DNA from: Acinetobacter sp. WU_MDCI_Axc73
Lineage (GTDB): Bacteria > Pseudomonadota > Gammaproteobacteria > Pseudomonadales > Moraxellaceae
Assembly (NCBI RefSeq): GCF_025562455.1
Contig: NZ_JAHPRO010000020.1
Location: forward strand, 1-62,613
Direction: 5' to 3'
DNA: 62,613 nt
The notes under the pieces are model-generated. The model was not told the DNA's origin, searched no databases, and saw nothing but the letters and a program-made list of their open reading frames with translations. The position numbers and the translations under genes were made by a program. Positions 1 through 8,851 of this stretch are shown in pieces (position 1 is the stretch's first letter; each line of letters starts with the position of its first letter).

Positions 1-77
1 GCAGCGGTAGTTCAGTTGGTTAGAATACCGGCCTGTCACGCCGGGGGTCGCGGGTTCGAGCCCCGTCCGCTGCGCCA
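1..77 (+). tRNA. tRNA-Asp (GTC)
   Basis: The cloverleaf is complete. A 7-bp acceptor stem (GCAGCGG with CCGCTGC) is followed by discriminator G and an encoded CCA. The anticodon loop CTGTCAC carries GTC, and the T-arm GGTTCGAGCC is canonical. The first base of the window is the first base of the tRNA, so its promoter lies outside. A second tRNA follows 151 bp downstream. Confidence 0.95.
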
Positions 78-166
78 TTTTCTTGATTCCCTGTTTGAGA
101 AAATGTATTTTCAAGACTACGATATTCTTTTTGTTGTCTTGTTTTAGAAATGAGTTGAAACTTGTC

Positions 167-215
167 AGAAAAATCATAGATTTTTCTCTTGTGTTCGGGA
201 AAAGCAATGCTTTTC
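167..215. repeat. Two AT-rich stem-loops between the tRNAs
   Basis: Two short perfect inverted repeats lie between tRNA-Asp and tRNA-Val. The first is AGAAAAATC/GATTTTTCT with a 3-nt loop (167-187). The second is GAAAAGC/GCTTTTC with a 3-nt loop (199-215). They could help terminate or process the upstream tRNA transcript. The stems are weak and neither is followed by a clean long T-run, so the role is only inferred. Confidence 0.4.
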
Positions 216-228
216 TAATCCTCACTCA

Positions 229-304
229 GGGCGCTTAGCTCAGTTGGTAGAGCGTCTGCCTTACAAGCAGAATGTCGGCGGTTCGATCCCGTCAGCGCCC
301 ACCA
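229..304 (+). tRNA. tRNA-Val (TAC)
   Basis: The cloverleaf is complete. The acceptor stem GGGCGCT pairs with AGCGCCC, followed by A and an encoded CCA. The anticodon loop CTTACAA carries TAC (valine, GUA codons), and the T-arm GGTTCGATCC is canonical. There is a T-rich stretch just after the CCA end. No integrase or duplicated tRNA 3' end is seen nearby, so this tRNA does not look like an occupied integration site here. Confidence 0.95.
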
Positions 305-377
305 TATCTCCTTTTTCTTGCTTTTTTTCTGCGTTTTTCCTAAGCTTTAGTTCGTTTTATTTTATTATTATTACAAT

Positions 378-827
378 ATGCGAAATCCCTATCAACGTCA
401 TTTATTGGGTCAGTCTCATCCTTTATTAAATCCGAAAGATTTATATAAACAATTCATTGAAACAATGTTGATGCAGAAGCATGTCATCGGGTTATATGAT
501 GATGGTTGGGCGTTGTGCTCTACCCCAACGGGTCAGCAAGCATTTGCAATTTGGCAAAGTAAAAATTTAGCCCAGTTATTACAAAAAGGAAGTTGGCAAA
601 ATTATCAGATTCAAGAAATTTCGCTTTCAACTTTAGTGCAAAAACTTATTCCTTATGTGCGAGAGCAAAGTACTTTGTTTTCTTTAAACTTGACACCAGA
701 AGGGCAGAATTTTCTGATCAAACCTGAAAATTTGCTCACGGATATTAAACGCTGTCTTTATCAACTTTATATGCAAAAGCCAGAGGCCTTTGCTGATTTA
801 CAATTACCTTTACCACGTTCTGTTTGA
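378..827 (+). CDS. DUF2750 domain protein
   Basis: This 149-residue soluble protein matches the DUF2750 pattern from about residue 28: a helix with a conserved G-L-Y-x-D-G-W-A segment, then S-T-P-x-G, a W-Q/W-P-type segment and a C-terminal T-P-E-G-x-x-F. The function of the family is not known. No signal peptide or membrane segment is visible. The ATG at 378 has no strong ribosome binding site, so an internal start is possible. It ends 10 bp before the converging DUF218 gene. A frame overlapping tRNA-Val and the start of this gene is not a real gene. Confidence 0.75.
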   Translation: MRNPYQRHLLGQSHPLLNPKDLYKQFIETMLMQKHVIGLYDDGWALCSTPTGQQAFAIWQSKNLAQLLQKGSWQNYQIQEISLSTLVQKLIPYVREQSTLFSLNLTPEGQNFLIKPENLLTDIKRCLYQLYMQKPEAFADLQLPLPRSV

Positions 828-837
828 TGGAGTTAGT

Positions 838-1656
838 TTAGTATTCATGGAGTATCCAACCACTTAAATAGGCAAAATATTCTCTTAACCATCCGTTATA
901 GCGAATAAGTAGTGGAGTTGGCGCAGCAACCATATACACATCTGAGTATCCTTGTCTTTGAGCGATTGCTTTGGCGCGAATGGTATGAAAGTCGCTGGTG
1001 ATAATGGCAATAGGATCATCTAACTGAATCTGGTGCTGTTTTAAAATCAGCTGACTATTTTTTAGATTTAGCTGAGTACTGGTGCTTTGAGTTTCAAGTG
1101 CCATTTGCGCAGATGGCAAGTCATAATGTTGTTGTAAATACTTTGCCATAATGGCTGCTTCGGTCTGTGTTTCTCCAAAGTCTAATCCACCTGTTAAAAT
1201 CACCAGTGCATGAGGCTGGGTTTGAGCAATTGGTGCTGCGGTATCTAGACGCTGAGCAAGAGCGGCCGAAGGTTGTCCTTTTTCGATACCACTACCCAGT
1301 ACAATAATGGATTTTACAGCGGGAATAGACGTGCTATGTTGAATTTGTATCGTCAAGAACATAAAGAATGCAAAAAGCGTCATTAACCAGATAGCGAAGA
1401 TTCCCCAACCAAATCGCCAGAGTTTTTTAAATTTCAGATGTCGATTTAACCATGTTTGGATCTGAATGTTGAAGATCGCATATATGCAGAAAATGAGTCC
1501 AATGAATAGGGGTAAAATCACCCCCAAATGGATTTTGCGATAAGATAAAAGCAATATCGCATCTATACACAAAATTAAACCTATAACGAATAAGCTGAGA
1601 CGCATCAAAAAAGGAGCAGACATATCAAATGTTCTTATCAAAGGTAAGTTATACAA
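838..1656 (-). CDS. YdcF/SanA-like DUF218 membrane protein
   Basis: This 272-residue protein has three hydrophobic segments in about its first 110 residues, then a DUF218 domain. That domain shows I-I-V-L-G-S-G-I near residue 117, L-T-G-G-L (about 153-157) and the late S-D-F-H-T-x-R-A-K-A motif typical of ElyC/SanA/YdcF proteins. Members act at the inner membrane and are linked to envelope maintenance; the exact reaction is unclear. The start could be the codon at 1656 or an in-frame ATG at 1623 (MSAPF); neither has a clear Shine-Dalgarno. It lies downstream of the PepSY reductase on the same strand, separated by a terminator-like hairpin. Confidence 0.75.
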   Translation of the reverse strand: MYNLPLIRTFDMSAPFLMRLSLFVIGLILCIDAILLLSYRKIHLGVILPLFIGLIFCIYAIFNIQIQTWLNRHLKFKKLWRFGWGIFAIWLMTLFAFFMFLTIQIQHSTSIPAVKSIIVLGSGIEKGQPSAALAQRLDTAAPIAQTQPHALVILTGGLDFGETQTEAAIMAKYLQQHYDLPSAQMALETQSTSTQLNLKNSQLILKQHQIQLDDPIAIITSDFHTIRAKAIAQRQGYSDVYMVAAPTPLLIRYNGWLREYFAYLSGWILHEY

Positions 1657-1695
1657 TAAAAAACAACTGTAGCAATTTCATTGAGTCGAGTCGAA

Positions 1696-1731
1696 TAAAA
1701 AGGGATATTCCTATATTGTGGAATATCCCTT
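1696..1731 (-). terminator. Rho-independent terminator of the PepSY reductase gene
   Basis: A 12-bp perfect stem (AAGGGATATTCC with GGAATATCCCTT) has an 8-nt loop. On the minus strand it is followed by five Ts. It lies 32 bp past the stop codon of the reductase gene and separates it from the DUF218 gene. Confidence 0.8.
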
Positions 1732-1762
1732 GTTCATGAATTTTAAAGATTTGCGAAATCGC

Positions 1763-4441
1763 TTAATAAACGTCTCTACGATAACGCCCATTTAAACGTA
1801 ACTCATCGACTTGAGTCTCACCTAGAATATCGTTGAGTGCTTGATCTACACCGCTCGCCATTCCTTCAATGCTTCCGCAAATATAAATTACAGCATCACG
1901 AGCAATCCAAGCTTTAAGTTCATCGGCTTGTTCTCTTAAGATGTCCTGCACATAAATTCGTTGTTCCTGATCACGTGAGAAGGCTAAATCTAGTCGTTTG
2001 AGCATGCCCATTGTTTGCCATGCTTCAATGGTCGTTTGATAGAAGAAGTCGCAATGACGTTGTCTTTCACCAAATATTAACCAGTTTTCGGAATAATCCT
2101 GACGGGTACGTGCATGTAATAAACTCATTAAACCTGCGATACCTGTACCATTTCCAATACAAATCATTGGACGATTATCATCAATTAAATGAAAAGATTC
2201 GTTAGTTCGAATTCGTAAGGCAATAGGATCATTGATTTGAGTATGTTCAGTCAGCCAACCAGAACCCAGTCCAAGCTGACCGTTTTGATCAAACTGTTGA
2301 CGGACGGTAAGTCTTAAAAATAATTGGGTTGGAATACTGGCAATCGAATATTCACGTGTTGGCAAGGTGGGAAGCTGTTCAAGTAAATGTTCCATATTGG
2401 CAAAAGGTTCGACCTCGACAGTCAGGTCTTTATCCCAAAGTGCTTCTTGAATGGTGATGGATAAAGAATCAACCCATGTATCAGGATGAACTTGATGCTT
2501 TTGTAGGAATTGTTCAAGACGAGTGACACTATTGCCAGGTTGAATCTCGGCAATGTCACCTGCTTGCCAATATACTTCGTGTTTAGGCGTTAATTCAATA
2601 TTGTAGGCCGGTGCTCCGAGACTTTCTGGGTTAAGTTGACTGCGTTTATCTAGCACCCATGTATCAAATGTTTTCTCAATATTCATGGATTGCAGTTCTA
2701 ATTGGCTCGCTTTGGCTAAAGCTTCGTTCCAACGTTGCACATCTTCATTGTTGGCATTGTTAACTTCAATCAAATCAAATAATGCATGTGCACCGCACTG
2801 TTTTAACCAGTCATTGACGCGATGTCCAAAACTACAATAAGTATCTGAATATTCATGTGAACCTAAAGCCAAAACTGCATAATGCAAATGACTTAAATCT
2901 AGATTTGTGTGTAAATACTTTTTCTCAAAGCTACTGGCCAAATCAGGAGATTCACCTGTGCCATAAGTACTGACTACAAATAAAATTTGTGGTGCAGTTT
3001 TTAGTTCATTTTCGGTCAATTGTTGTATGGGTTTGACCGTCACTGGCTGATGCGCTTCTTGTAGACTTGTTGCTGTCCGCCATGCAAGTTGCTCTGATAC
3101 ACCTGTCTGGGAGGCATAAGTGATGAGCCATGAGGTTGCTGTTGGATCAATATAATGATCCGCAAGCTGATGACGTGCGGCTTGAGTTAACTGTTTCTGT
3201 TTGCGACGTTTGAGATAAAGCATCCAGCCAGTCACAAAGAATAAAGGCATTGCCAACGAAGCCAATAGAGCAAAGAATTGATAAACAGGTCCAAAGAAAC
3301 TACCACGATGCACGGGCAATATGCTGCTCATGATTTTTTCATTCAGCTTTTTATCTTCATAAAGTTCGAGTTTTTCAATTTTGTGAGTTTGATAGTTATA
3401 AGTTGCGCTATTGCGAGCGCGTTCATGTTGTGCCACAGGATCTATAAAGCTGAGTTCAATTGAACCATCTGGTTTTTTCGGCACATTAATGGTTAAGGTT
3501 GAATAATCGCGACCAATTTTTTGATTAAACTCAGTCCATGTCTGATTGAGTGCTTGCTGGATTTGTGCAGGGGATAAGGCGACTTCTTGGCGCTCGTTTT
3601 GGCGATTCTTTTGTCTATCAGCAGATCGTTGAGTGTTATCTTGGTGATCATTACGCTGCATAACCTGTGTTGACCCATTTGCAGATAAAGAGCGATTACC
3701 GTGTTCATGATTTTGATTATTTGAGCCACGTGTACGTTCTCGACCACCTGATTGCATTTGTGGTTTAGGTTGTTCAACGCCCATGACTTTAAACATCCCG
3801 CTACGCCACCAGTCATATGACCAATATAGCCCCGTACATGCCAAAATCAGATAAAACACGACTACCCACGTTCCAACGACTGCGTGTAAATCCCAAATAA
3901 AATTACGACCTTTGAGTTTTGGTTTTACAAAGAGCCATTGACGTAGAGAATGCTTTTTTGGCCAACGCAGATATAGACCACTCAATACAAAGAAAATAAG
4001 AATGAGCGTACATGCACCTGTAATCTGTTTACCCACAGGACCAAAGGTGAGAGTACGATGAAGCTGTTGTACAAACTGAAAAAAACCGCGACCTTTAATC
4101 TCAGGTAAAACTTGAGCTGTATAAGGGTTGACCATCATGTTGTAGCCACGACCTTCACCTTCTTTGGCAATATTTACCGTCGATGATGCAGTTGGATCTT
4201 TAGCGATGGTAATGCTATTGATGTTTATGTCGGGATCTTGCATTGAAAAATGCTGATAAAGCTGAACAGGTGTCAGTTTAGGTTGCGGTTGTGCTTGTAC
4301 CACATAGCTGTCTTGATTGATCCATTCTAAAATTTGTTGTTCGTAGGAGTATATTGCCCCAGTGACTCCCATTAAAGAAAGAATCAGGCCTGCTGTAATC
4401 CCTAAAAACCAGTGAATCTGGAAAAACGTTTTTTTAAACAT
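1763..4441 (-). CDS. PepSY membrane domain fused to flavodoxin-FAD/NADPH reductase
   Basis: This 892-residue inner-membrane flavoreductase probably moves electrons from NADPH through FAD and FMN toward a membrane or periplasmic acceptor such as ferric siderophore or heme iron; the acceptor is inferred. The N-terminal half is a PepSY-TM region with helices near residues 5-27, 137-165, 187-217 and 386-414. Its large periplasmic part includes an Asn/Gln/Arg/His-rich stretch (about 227-285). Then come a flavodoxin domain (Y-A-S-Q-T-G and S-T-Y-G-T-G), an FAD segment (R-E-Y-S-I-A-S), an NADPH segment (G-N-G-T-G-I-A-G) and a C-terminal Y-R-R-D-V-Y tail as in sulfite-reductase flavoproteins. I prefer the ATG at 4441 (MFKKTFF) because the upstream codons precede the natural first helix. 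A Fur-box-like site lies about 80 bp upstream. Confidence 0.85.
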   Translation of the reverse strand: MFKKTFFQIHWFLGITAGLILSLMGVTGAIYSYEQQILEWINQDSYVVQAQPQPKLTPVQLYQHFSMQDPDININSITIAKDPTASSTVNIAKEGEGRGYNMMVNPYTAQVLPEIKGRGFFQFVQQLHRTLTFGPVGKQITGACTLILIFFVLSGLYLRWPKKHSLRQWLFVKPKLKGRNFIWDLHAVVGTWVVVFYLILACTGLYWSYDWWRSGMFKVMGVEQPKPQMQSGGRERTRGSNNQNHEHGNRSLSANGSTQVMQRNDHQDNTQRSADRQKNRQNERQEVALSPAQIQQALNQTWTEFNQKIGRDYSTLTINVPKKPDGSIELSFIDPVAQHERARNSATYNYQTHKIEKLELYEDKKLNEKIMSSILPVHRGSFFGPVYQFFALLASLAMPLFFVTGWMLYLKRRKQKQLTQAARHQLADHYIDPTATSWLITYASQTGVSEQLAWRTATSLQEAHQPVTVKPIQQLTENELKTAPQILFVVSTYGTGESPDLASSFEKKYLHTNLDLSHLHYAVLALGSHEYSDTYCSFGHRVNDWLKQCGAHALFDLIEVNNANNEDVQRWNEALAKASQLELQSMNIEKTFDTWVLDKRSQLNPESLGAPAYNIELTPKHEVYWQAGDIAEIQPGNSVTRLEQFLQKHQVHPDTWVDSLSITIQEALWDKDLTVEVEPFANMEHLLEQLPTLPTREYSIASIPTQLFLRLTVRQQFDQNGQLGLGSGWLTEHTQINDPIALRIRTNESFHLIDDNRPMICIGNGTGIAGLMSLLHARTRQDYSENWLIFGERQRHCDFFYQTTIEAWQTMGMLKRLDLAFSRDQEQRIYVQDILREQADELKAWIARDAVIYICGSIEGMASGVDQALNDILGETQVDELRLNGRYRRDVY

Positions 4442-4520
4442 GATGATAGAGAATGTTTTAAATAAATAAATTTGATTAATTATAACCAAATATTGAGAAG
4501 ATAATATGGATTTTGTAGAT

Positions 4521-4539
4521 AATATTAATTTTCATTATC
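4521..4539 (-). promoter_or_regulatory. Candidate Fur box
   Basis: The 19 bp starting AATATTAATTTTC and ending ATTATC match 14 of 19 positions of the classical Fur consensus (GATAATGATAATCATTATC). It lies about 80 bp upstream of the PepSY reductase start, where a Fur operator would control iron-dependent expression. No other iron gene flanks it. AT-rich DNA gives chance matches, so this is a candidate only. Confidence 0.5.
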
Positions 4540-4570
4540 ATTTACAGGTGTGTGCAAGTATATGAGGCGT

Positions 4571-4597
4571 AAAAAAACCTCCATAAAGGAGGTTTTT
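4571..4597 (-). terminator. Terminator of the YcxB-like gene
   Basis: The stem AAAAACCTCC/GGAGGTTTTT has a 5-nt loop. On the minus strand it is followed by a run of Ts. It lies 15 bp beyond the stop of the YcxB-like gene and may also work in the opposite direction. Confidence 0.8.
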
Positions 4598-4611
4598 ATA
4601 AAGACTAAACT

Positions 4612-5172
4612 TTAAATGGTTTTGGGTTCACCAACAGTTTCAGTTAAATGCTTACGGATCGTGTTAAACGAAAAGTTTTTTGAGTCCATCCGTTTTGGTA
4701 AAATATACGCCCCTTGTTGACCTTTAACCTTGAAATTCATCAAGATAAAATCGGGAGTATTGTACCATTCATAAATGTCTTTCCAGCCAATTGTACCTAC
4801 GCCTTCCTGAGCACCCATTTGCTGACGCATGACAATCCCATGCGGTTGAACACCTAAACGAATTCCTTTAATTTCTTGAACAGGAAACTCATTCATCTTA
4901 CGTTTTACATACCATTCAAGACCGTATTTACGGATTAAAAAGTATAACACCACGCAGACAATGGCGACCCAGCAAAAAATTGTGGAATAGTTTTTGAGTA
5001 AGATAATACCAGCAAGTGATAAAGCAACCACCACAGCCATAATAATCCATGCTTTGGTGCTAATTTTATTAGTACTACGCCACATCATCAGTTGAACATT
5101 GCGTTGTTCTGCTTCAGAAACTTCGTAGATAACAGGCTGTAATGTATAAGCGTATAAAGATTTCGCGGTCAT
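4612..5172 (-). CDS. YcxB-like membrane protein
   Basis: This 186-residue protein has two adjacent hydrophobic helices (about residues 42-80) followed by a soluble domain with basic character. The layout of a two-helix hairpin, then a domain with a G-W-K-D-I-Y-E-W segment and a C-terminal I-L-P-K-R pattern, resembles YcxB-family proteins of unknown function. The ATG at 5172 (MTAKSLY) is preferred over an in-frame TTG at 5193. It stands alone, with its own terminator downstream. Confidence 0.55.
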   Translation of the reverse strand: MTAKSLYAYTLQPVIYEVSEAEQRNVQLMMWRSTNKISTKAWIIMAVVVALSLAGIILLKNYSTIFCWVAIVCVVLYFLIRKYGLEWYVKRKMNEFPVQEIKGIRLGVQPHGIVMRQQMGAQEGVGTIGWKDIYEWYNTPDFILMNFKVKGQQGAYILPKRMDSKNFSFNTIRKHLTETVGEPKTI

Positions 5173-5257
5173 AGTGCAAATTGTGAATTTCAAACTGATT
5201 GGAGTTTAGCATTAATTTAGCCAATCTCGTGAATATATTCTGCCATTTTAAGGGGAA

Positions 5258-7435
5258 TTATAATGACCCCAATTCGGTTGCATCATTATCCCGATCGTGG
5301 CTGAGACTTTGTTTAAGTCGACTAAGCTGATTCAAAATACTGAGCATCAGTGACAATTGTTGCAAAATAATCAAAGATGTCTGATCTTCTTGACTATTTT
5401 GTTTGAGGCGCTGACGAATGGTTTGCAACATATTTTGTGAGCTTAAATCTGGAACTTCATCACGTAAAAAGGCGCCTTGAATATCATCTAGTGCTTGATC
5501 GAGTAATTTTAAAATATCTTGATCCTGACTTTGTTCACGATGCGCACCCAACGCCGCAATATAGCTCAAAAAGGTATGATTCAAACATAAAAACTCAAAA
5601 GCCAGTGTTTTTTGATAAGGATCAAAATCGGGTTCAGTGGCTAGAGTAGAGATAAGAGAAGCAACTTCTGCATCGGTATTATGTGCTGCGCGGCGTGCCA
5701 CACGATAATTCAAGCCATTATCACGTCCTTCATGATACTGACGCACCACATCTTTTAAATAATTACACTGGGCTTGTAAAGAACGCTGAATGCTGCGAGG
5801 CAAGCGTCGAAACTTCCAGTCTGGCCAGATAAAGCTTACTCCAAACCACGCCAAAGCACAGCCAATTAAAGTATCGATTAGTCGAGGGATACCCGCAGAA
5901 AAACCTGAACTATCCAGATTAAAATTGATAAGCGCCAAAATCGTAATAAATGCAGTCGCCTGTGCGTATTGCTTACTACGTAGTTCAAAGAATAAGACAC
6001 CACTTATCACCAGTAACAGCAACTGTCCTTCGAGTGAAGGAACAAAATATAAAATAGCAAGACCGCAAATAATACCGACTAAAGTTCCGACTATGCGCAA
6101 TCTTAATCGTCGTTTAGTGGCATTAAAGTTTGGTTGACTGACAAATAAAGCGGTAAGCAAAATCCAGTAACCGTACTTAATCCCTGTGATCTGAACGAAG
6201 ATATACGCAATGAGTAGGACAATCGAGAGTCGAATTGCATGTCGAAATAATACTGACTCAGGCGTTAGATTTTGTTTAATGCGGGTGACAATATCACTCC
6301 AGCCTTTTAAATCATCATCTTTTAACTGATGTTCAAATTGTTTGCTTTTTTCAAGACTGATGCTTCGTTCTGTTTCTAGGTTACGCAGTTGTGCGTCAAT
6401 CGATTTCAGATTTTGATACAAGGCATATAAAGCATTGACCCAAACCTGATCATAAATCTGTTCTTGTTGTAACTTTTCCAGAGAACGTTTCAGGTTTTCA
6501 AAAGCATGTTTAAAGCGTTTATTATGGATATACGCTTGTCGGTTTAAAATGCTTTGACTTAGATCCTGACAGGCTTTGCCCTGAATCGATAAAATACGTT
6601 GGAAGCGAAAAAGAATATCACTGTGCTGAAATACTTTAGAGAGTTCCTGATAATTGATATGTGCTGAATCGGCACGTTCATGGATGTCCTGAACCACGAA
6701 ATAATAATGCAGACTACGACGAGTATCTTTTTGTCCACGGTCACCTTTTAGACGGGTCAGCAAGGCAGTTTTGGTGTCGTTGAATATACCGATTAATTTG
6801 CCATTTTCCAGTGAAAGATCAATCATACTTTGTTGATAGCTTTGCGCTGTCATATCGACATCAAATAAATTTGACTTGGCAAAGAGAAAGTTTCCAAGCG
6901 CGTCATAGCATGCACTGAGTTTATCTTGTAAAGGACGTACAGGAAAAAGCAGAAAGCTAATGGTTGAAATCAGACCATACCAAGCTGCACCAATGACCAG
7001 TAACATGGGTTGCATATACCATTCATCAAAAAGGTGTACGCCCAGCATCGAGTAAACAGAGACCACCAAACATCCATAGGCGATGGTTGCATAACGCCGT
7101 CCCAGCGAACCGAGTAAAATCCAGCCGATACATGAAGCAATCAGCCCAATGGCAAACAGAAATGGATAAGGAAAAAGTAATTGAACCGAAGCTGCCGTAA
7201 TAAAAAATCCAACCGCGGTATACACCAGATTCATGATTCGCACAGAAAAGCGATCATCAATATCACTTAAACCAGCGGCTACTACGCCTAAAGTTAAAGG
7301 AATGGTTGCTAGCTGAAAATTTAAGAAATAAGGAACAAATGCTGTACCTGTAAATGCAATTAACATGCGCAGGTTATACATTAATGTCGTATTATAAGTA
7401 GCTCTTCTGACATGCGTGAATAAGGGTCTCAACAT
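5258..7435 (-). CDS. FUSC-family (YccS/YhfK-like) inner-membrane protein
   Basis: This 725-residue protein has two blocks of membrane helices (about residues 20-165 and 400-525), each followed by a cytoplasmic region. That is the two-module arrangement of YccS/YhfK and aromatic-acid exporter (FUSC) proteins. The central cytoplasmic part is helical and charged. The likely role is export of small aromatic or toxic compounds across the inner membrane; the substrate is unknown. The ATG at 7435 has AAGGA at good spacing. It is divergent from the efflux pump at 7582, with about 145 bp between them. Confidence 0.8.
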   Translation of the reverse strand: MLRPLFTHVRRATYNTTLMYNLRMLIAFTGTAFVPYFLNFQLATIPLTLGVVAAGLSDIDDRFSVRIMNLVYTAVGFFITAASVQLLFPYPFLFAIGLIASCIGWILLGSLGRRYATIAYGCLVVSVYSMLGVHLFDEWYMQPMLLVIGAAWYGLISTISFLLFPVRPLQDKLSACYDALGNFLFAKSNLFDVDMTAQSYQQSMIDLSLENGKLIGIFNDTKTALLTRLKGDRGQKDTRRSLHYYFVVQDIHERADSAHINYQELSKVFQHSDILFRFQRILSIQGKACQDLSQSILNRQAYIHNKRFKHAFENLKRSLEKLQQEQIYDQVWVNALYALYQNLKSIDAQLRNLETERSISLEKSKQFEHQLKDDDLKGWSDIVTRIKQNLTPESVLFRHAIRLSIVLLIAYIFVQITGIKYGYWILLTALFVSQPNFNATKRRLRLRIVGTLVGIICGLAILYFVPSLEGQLLLLVISGVLFFELRSKQYAQATAFITILALINFNLDSSGFSAGIPRLIDTLIGCALAWFGVSFIWPDWKFRRLPRSIQRSLQAQCNYLKDVVRQYHEGRDNGLNYRVARRAAHNTDAEVASLISTLATEPDFDPYQKTLAFEFLCLNHTFLSYIAALGAHREQSQDQDILKLLDQALDDIQGAFLRDEVPDLSSQNMLQTIRQRLKQNSQEDQTSLIILQQLSLMLSILNQLSRLKQSLSHDRDNDATELGSL

Positions 7436-7581
7436 GAATCCTTTATGACAAATGTAATATGAGCTTAAACTCAGTCAAGCCTTACAAATTACGTTTGGAA
7501 AATACTTGTTCTATAGTCTGAATCATACTATGGACAGAGTTCCTTGTCTTTAAACCCACTATTTAAAATTGAAATGTAGAT

Positions 7582-8802
7582 ATGTCTGAAAATAGATCAC
7601 GACAGCAATATTCATCTGCCTGGATCATGCTACTGGCCTTATTGACCGCACTTGGGCCGCTATCAATTGACATGTATTTACCAGCTTTGCCGCAAATGGC
7701 AAAGGATTTTGGGGTCAGTACCCAAATGATGGCAAATACTCTTCCTGCTTATTTTTTTGGTTTGGCAATTGGTCAGTTACTTTATGGCCCGATTAGTGAT
7801 CGGATTGGGCGTAAAAAACCCCTTTATGTGGGATTGAGTTTATATGCTATCGCCAGTCTGCTGTGTATCTTTGCCAGTAGCGAGTGGAGTTTAATCGCTT
7901 TGCGTGTGGTGCAGGCATTGGGTGGCTGCGTTGGTGTGGTGATTGCCCGTGCTGCGATTCGAGATCGATTGGATGTACAAGGTTCGGCTCAAGCATTTTC
8001 CAGTATGATGATTGTCATGGGAATTGCGCCAATTGCAGCACCGACATTTGGTGCTTGGATCCTATATTTTTTTAACTGGCATGCGATATTTGTTTTTCTC
8101 TCAATTGTGGGGTGTATCTGTATATTTTGTGTGCATTTCTTTTTTGAAGAAACATTACAACCTGCGCGTCGTTTAAAACTAAGTTTCAATCAAATATTGA
8201 CTTTGTATGCAGATATTTTAAAGGATAAAAGTTTTCGCTTACCGATGTTGGTAGGCTGCTTAACAGGCGGTGCATTATTTAGCTATATCAGTTCAGCCTC
8301 ACCTGTTTTTATGGATATGTATGGTCTGAACCAGCAACAATTTGCTTATGCTTTTGGTTTTAATGCGATGGGAATTATTATTCTCTCATCAATCAATAAA
8401 CGTTTAGTCACTAGACTGAGTACGATTCAGCGACTCAAATTGGGTGGAACAATTCAGTTTACTGGTGCTGTGATCGTGCTGATAAGTGGTTTTTTGCCAC
8501 ATGCATCATTAGTAATAGTGATGGTTGGGTTGTTTTTTACAGTATCTGGTTTGGGTTTTACTGGACCAAATGCGATGGCATTGGCTATGTCGGAACAGGG
8601 TGCTCGAGCAGGAACAGCCAGTGCCATTATGGGCAGTATGCAGTTTGCAGTAGGTTTGTTTGGTGGGTTAATGTTGAATATGCTGATTTGGAACCCTCTG
8701 CTTAATATGGGCGTGATGATGGTCATCTTTACGGGAGCAGGCGTCTGGGCGATTACTAAGATTTCATCAGAGATGCGTAGCAAGCAAATTCGATCATCCT
8801 GA
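7582..8802 (+). CDS. Bcr/CflA-type drug efflux MFS transporter
   Basis: This 406-residue protein has about 12 hydrophobic segments and the hallmarks of the Bcr/CflA subfamily of DHA1 proton antiporters: G-P-L-S-I-D-M-Y-L-P-A-L-P in helix 1, the motif A region D-R-I-G-R-K-K-P between helices 2 and 3, and R-A-A-I-R-D after helix 4. It likely exports drugs or metabolites across the inner membrane. No regulator is adjacent. The gap to the divergent FUSC gene contains an ATAGT...ACTAT dyad near 7510-7535 that could be an operator. Confidence 0.88.
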   Translation: MSENRSRQQYSSAWIMLLALLTALGPLSIDMYLPALPQMAKDFGVSTQMMANTLPAYFFGLAIGQLLYGPISDRIGRKKPLYVGLSLYAIASLLCIFASSEWSLIALRVVQALGGCVGVVIARAAIRDRLDVQGSAQAFSSMMIVMGIAPIAAPTFGAWILYFFNWHAIFVFLSIVGCICIFCVHFFFEETLQPARRLKLSFNQILTLYADILKDKSFRLPMLVGCLTGGALFSYISSASPVFMDMYGLNQQQFAYAFGFNAMGIIILSSINKRLVTRLSTIQRLKLGGTIQFTGAVIVLISGFLPHASLVIVMVGLFFTVSGLGFTGPNAMALAMSEQGARAGTASAIMGSMQFAVGLFGGLMLNMLIWNPLLNMGVMMVIFTGAGVWAITKISSEMRSKQIRSS

Positions 8803-8808
8803 GATTAA

Positions 8809-8838
8809 AAAAATAGACCTGTTATCAGGTCTATTTTT
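8809..8838. terminator. Bidirectional terminator between the MFS and nitroreductase genes
   Basis: A 13-bp perfect stem (AAAAATAGACCTG with CAGGTCTATTTTT) has a 4-nt loop TTAT. It is flanked by A and T runs on both sides, between two converging genes, and fits termination in both directions. Confidence 0.9.
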
Positions 8839-8851
8839 GATTCAAAATGTT

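Noticed and set aside
1..304. tRNA genes as integration sites of a mobile element
   Set aside because: No integrase, no repeated tRNA 3' end and no foreign-looking genes follow.
244..429. 61-residue frame starting in tRNA-Val
   Set aside because: It begins inside the tRNA and overlaps the DUF2750 gene in another frame; the translation is low-complexity and no ribosome site is present.
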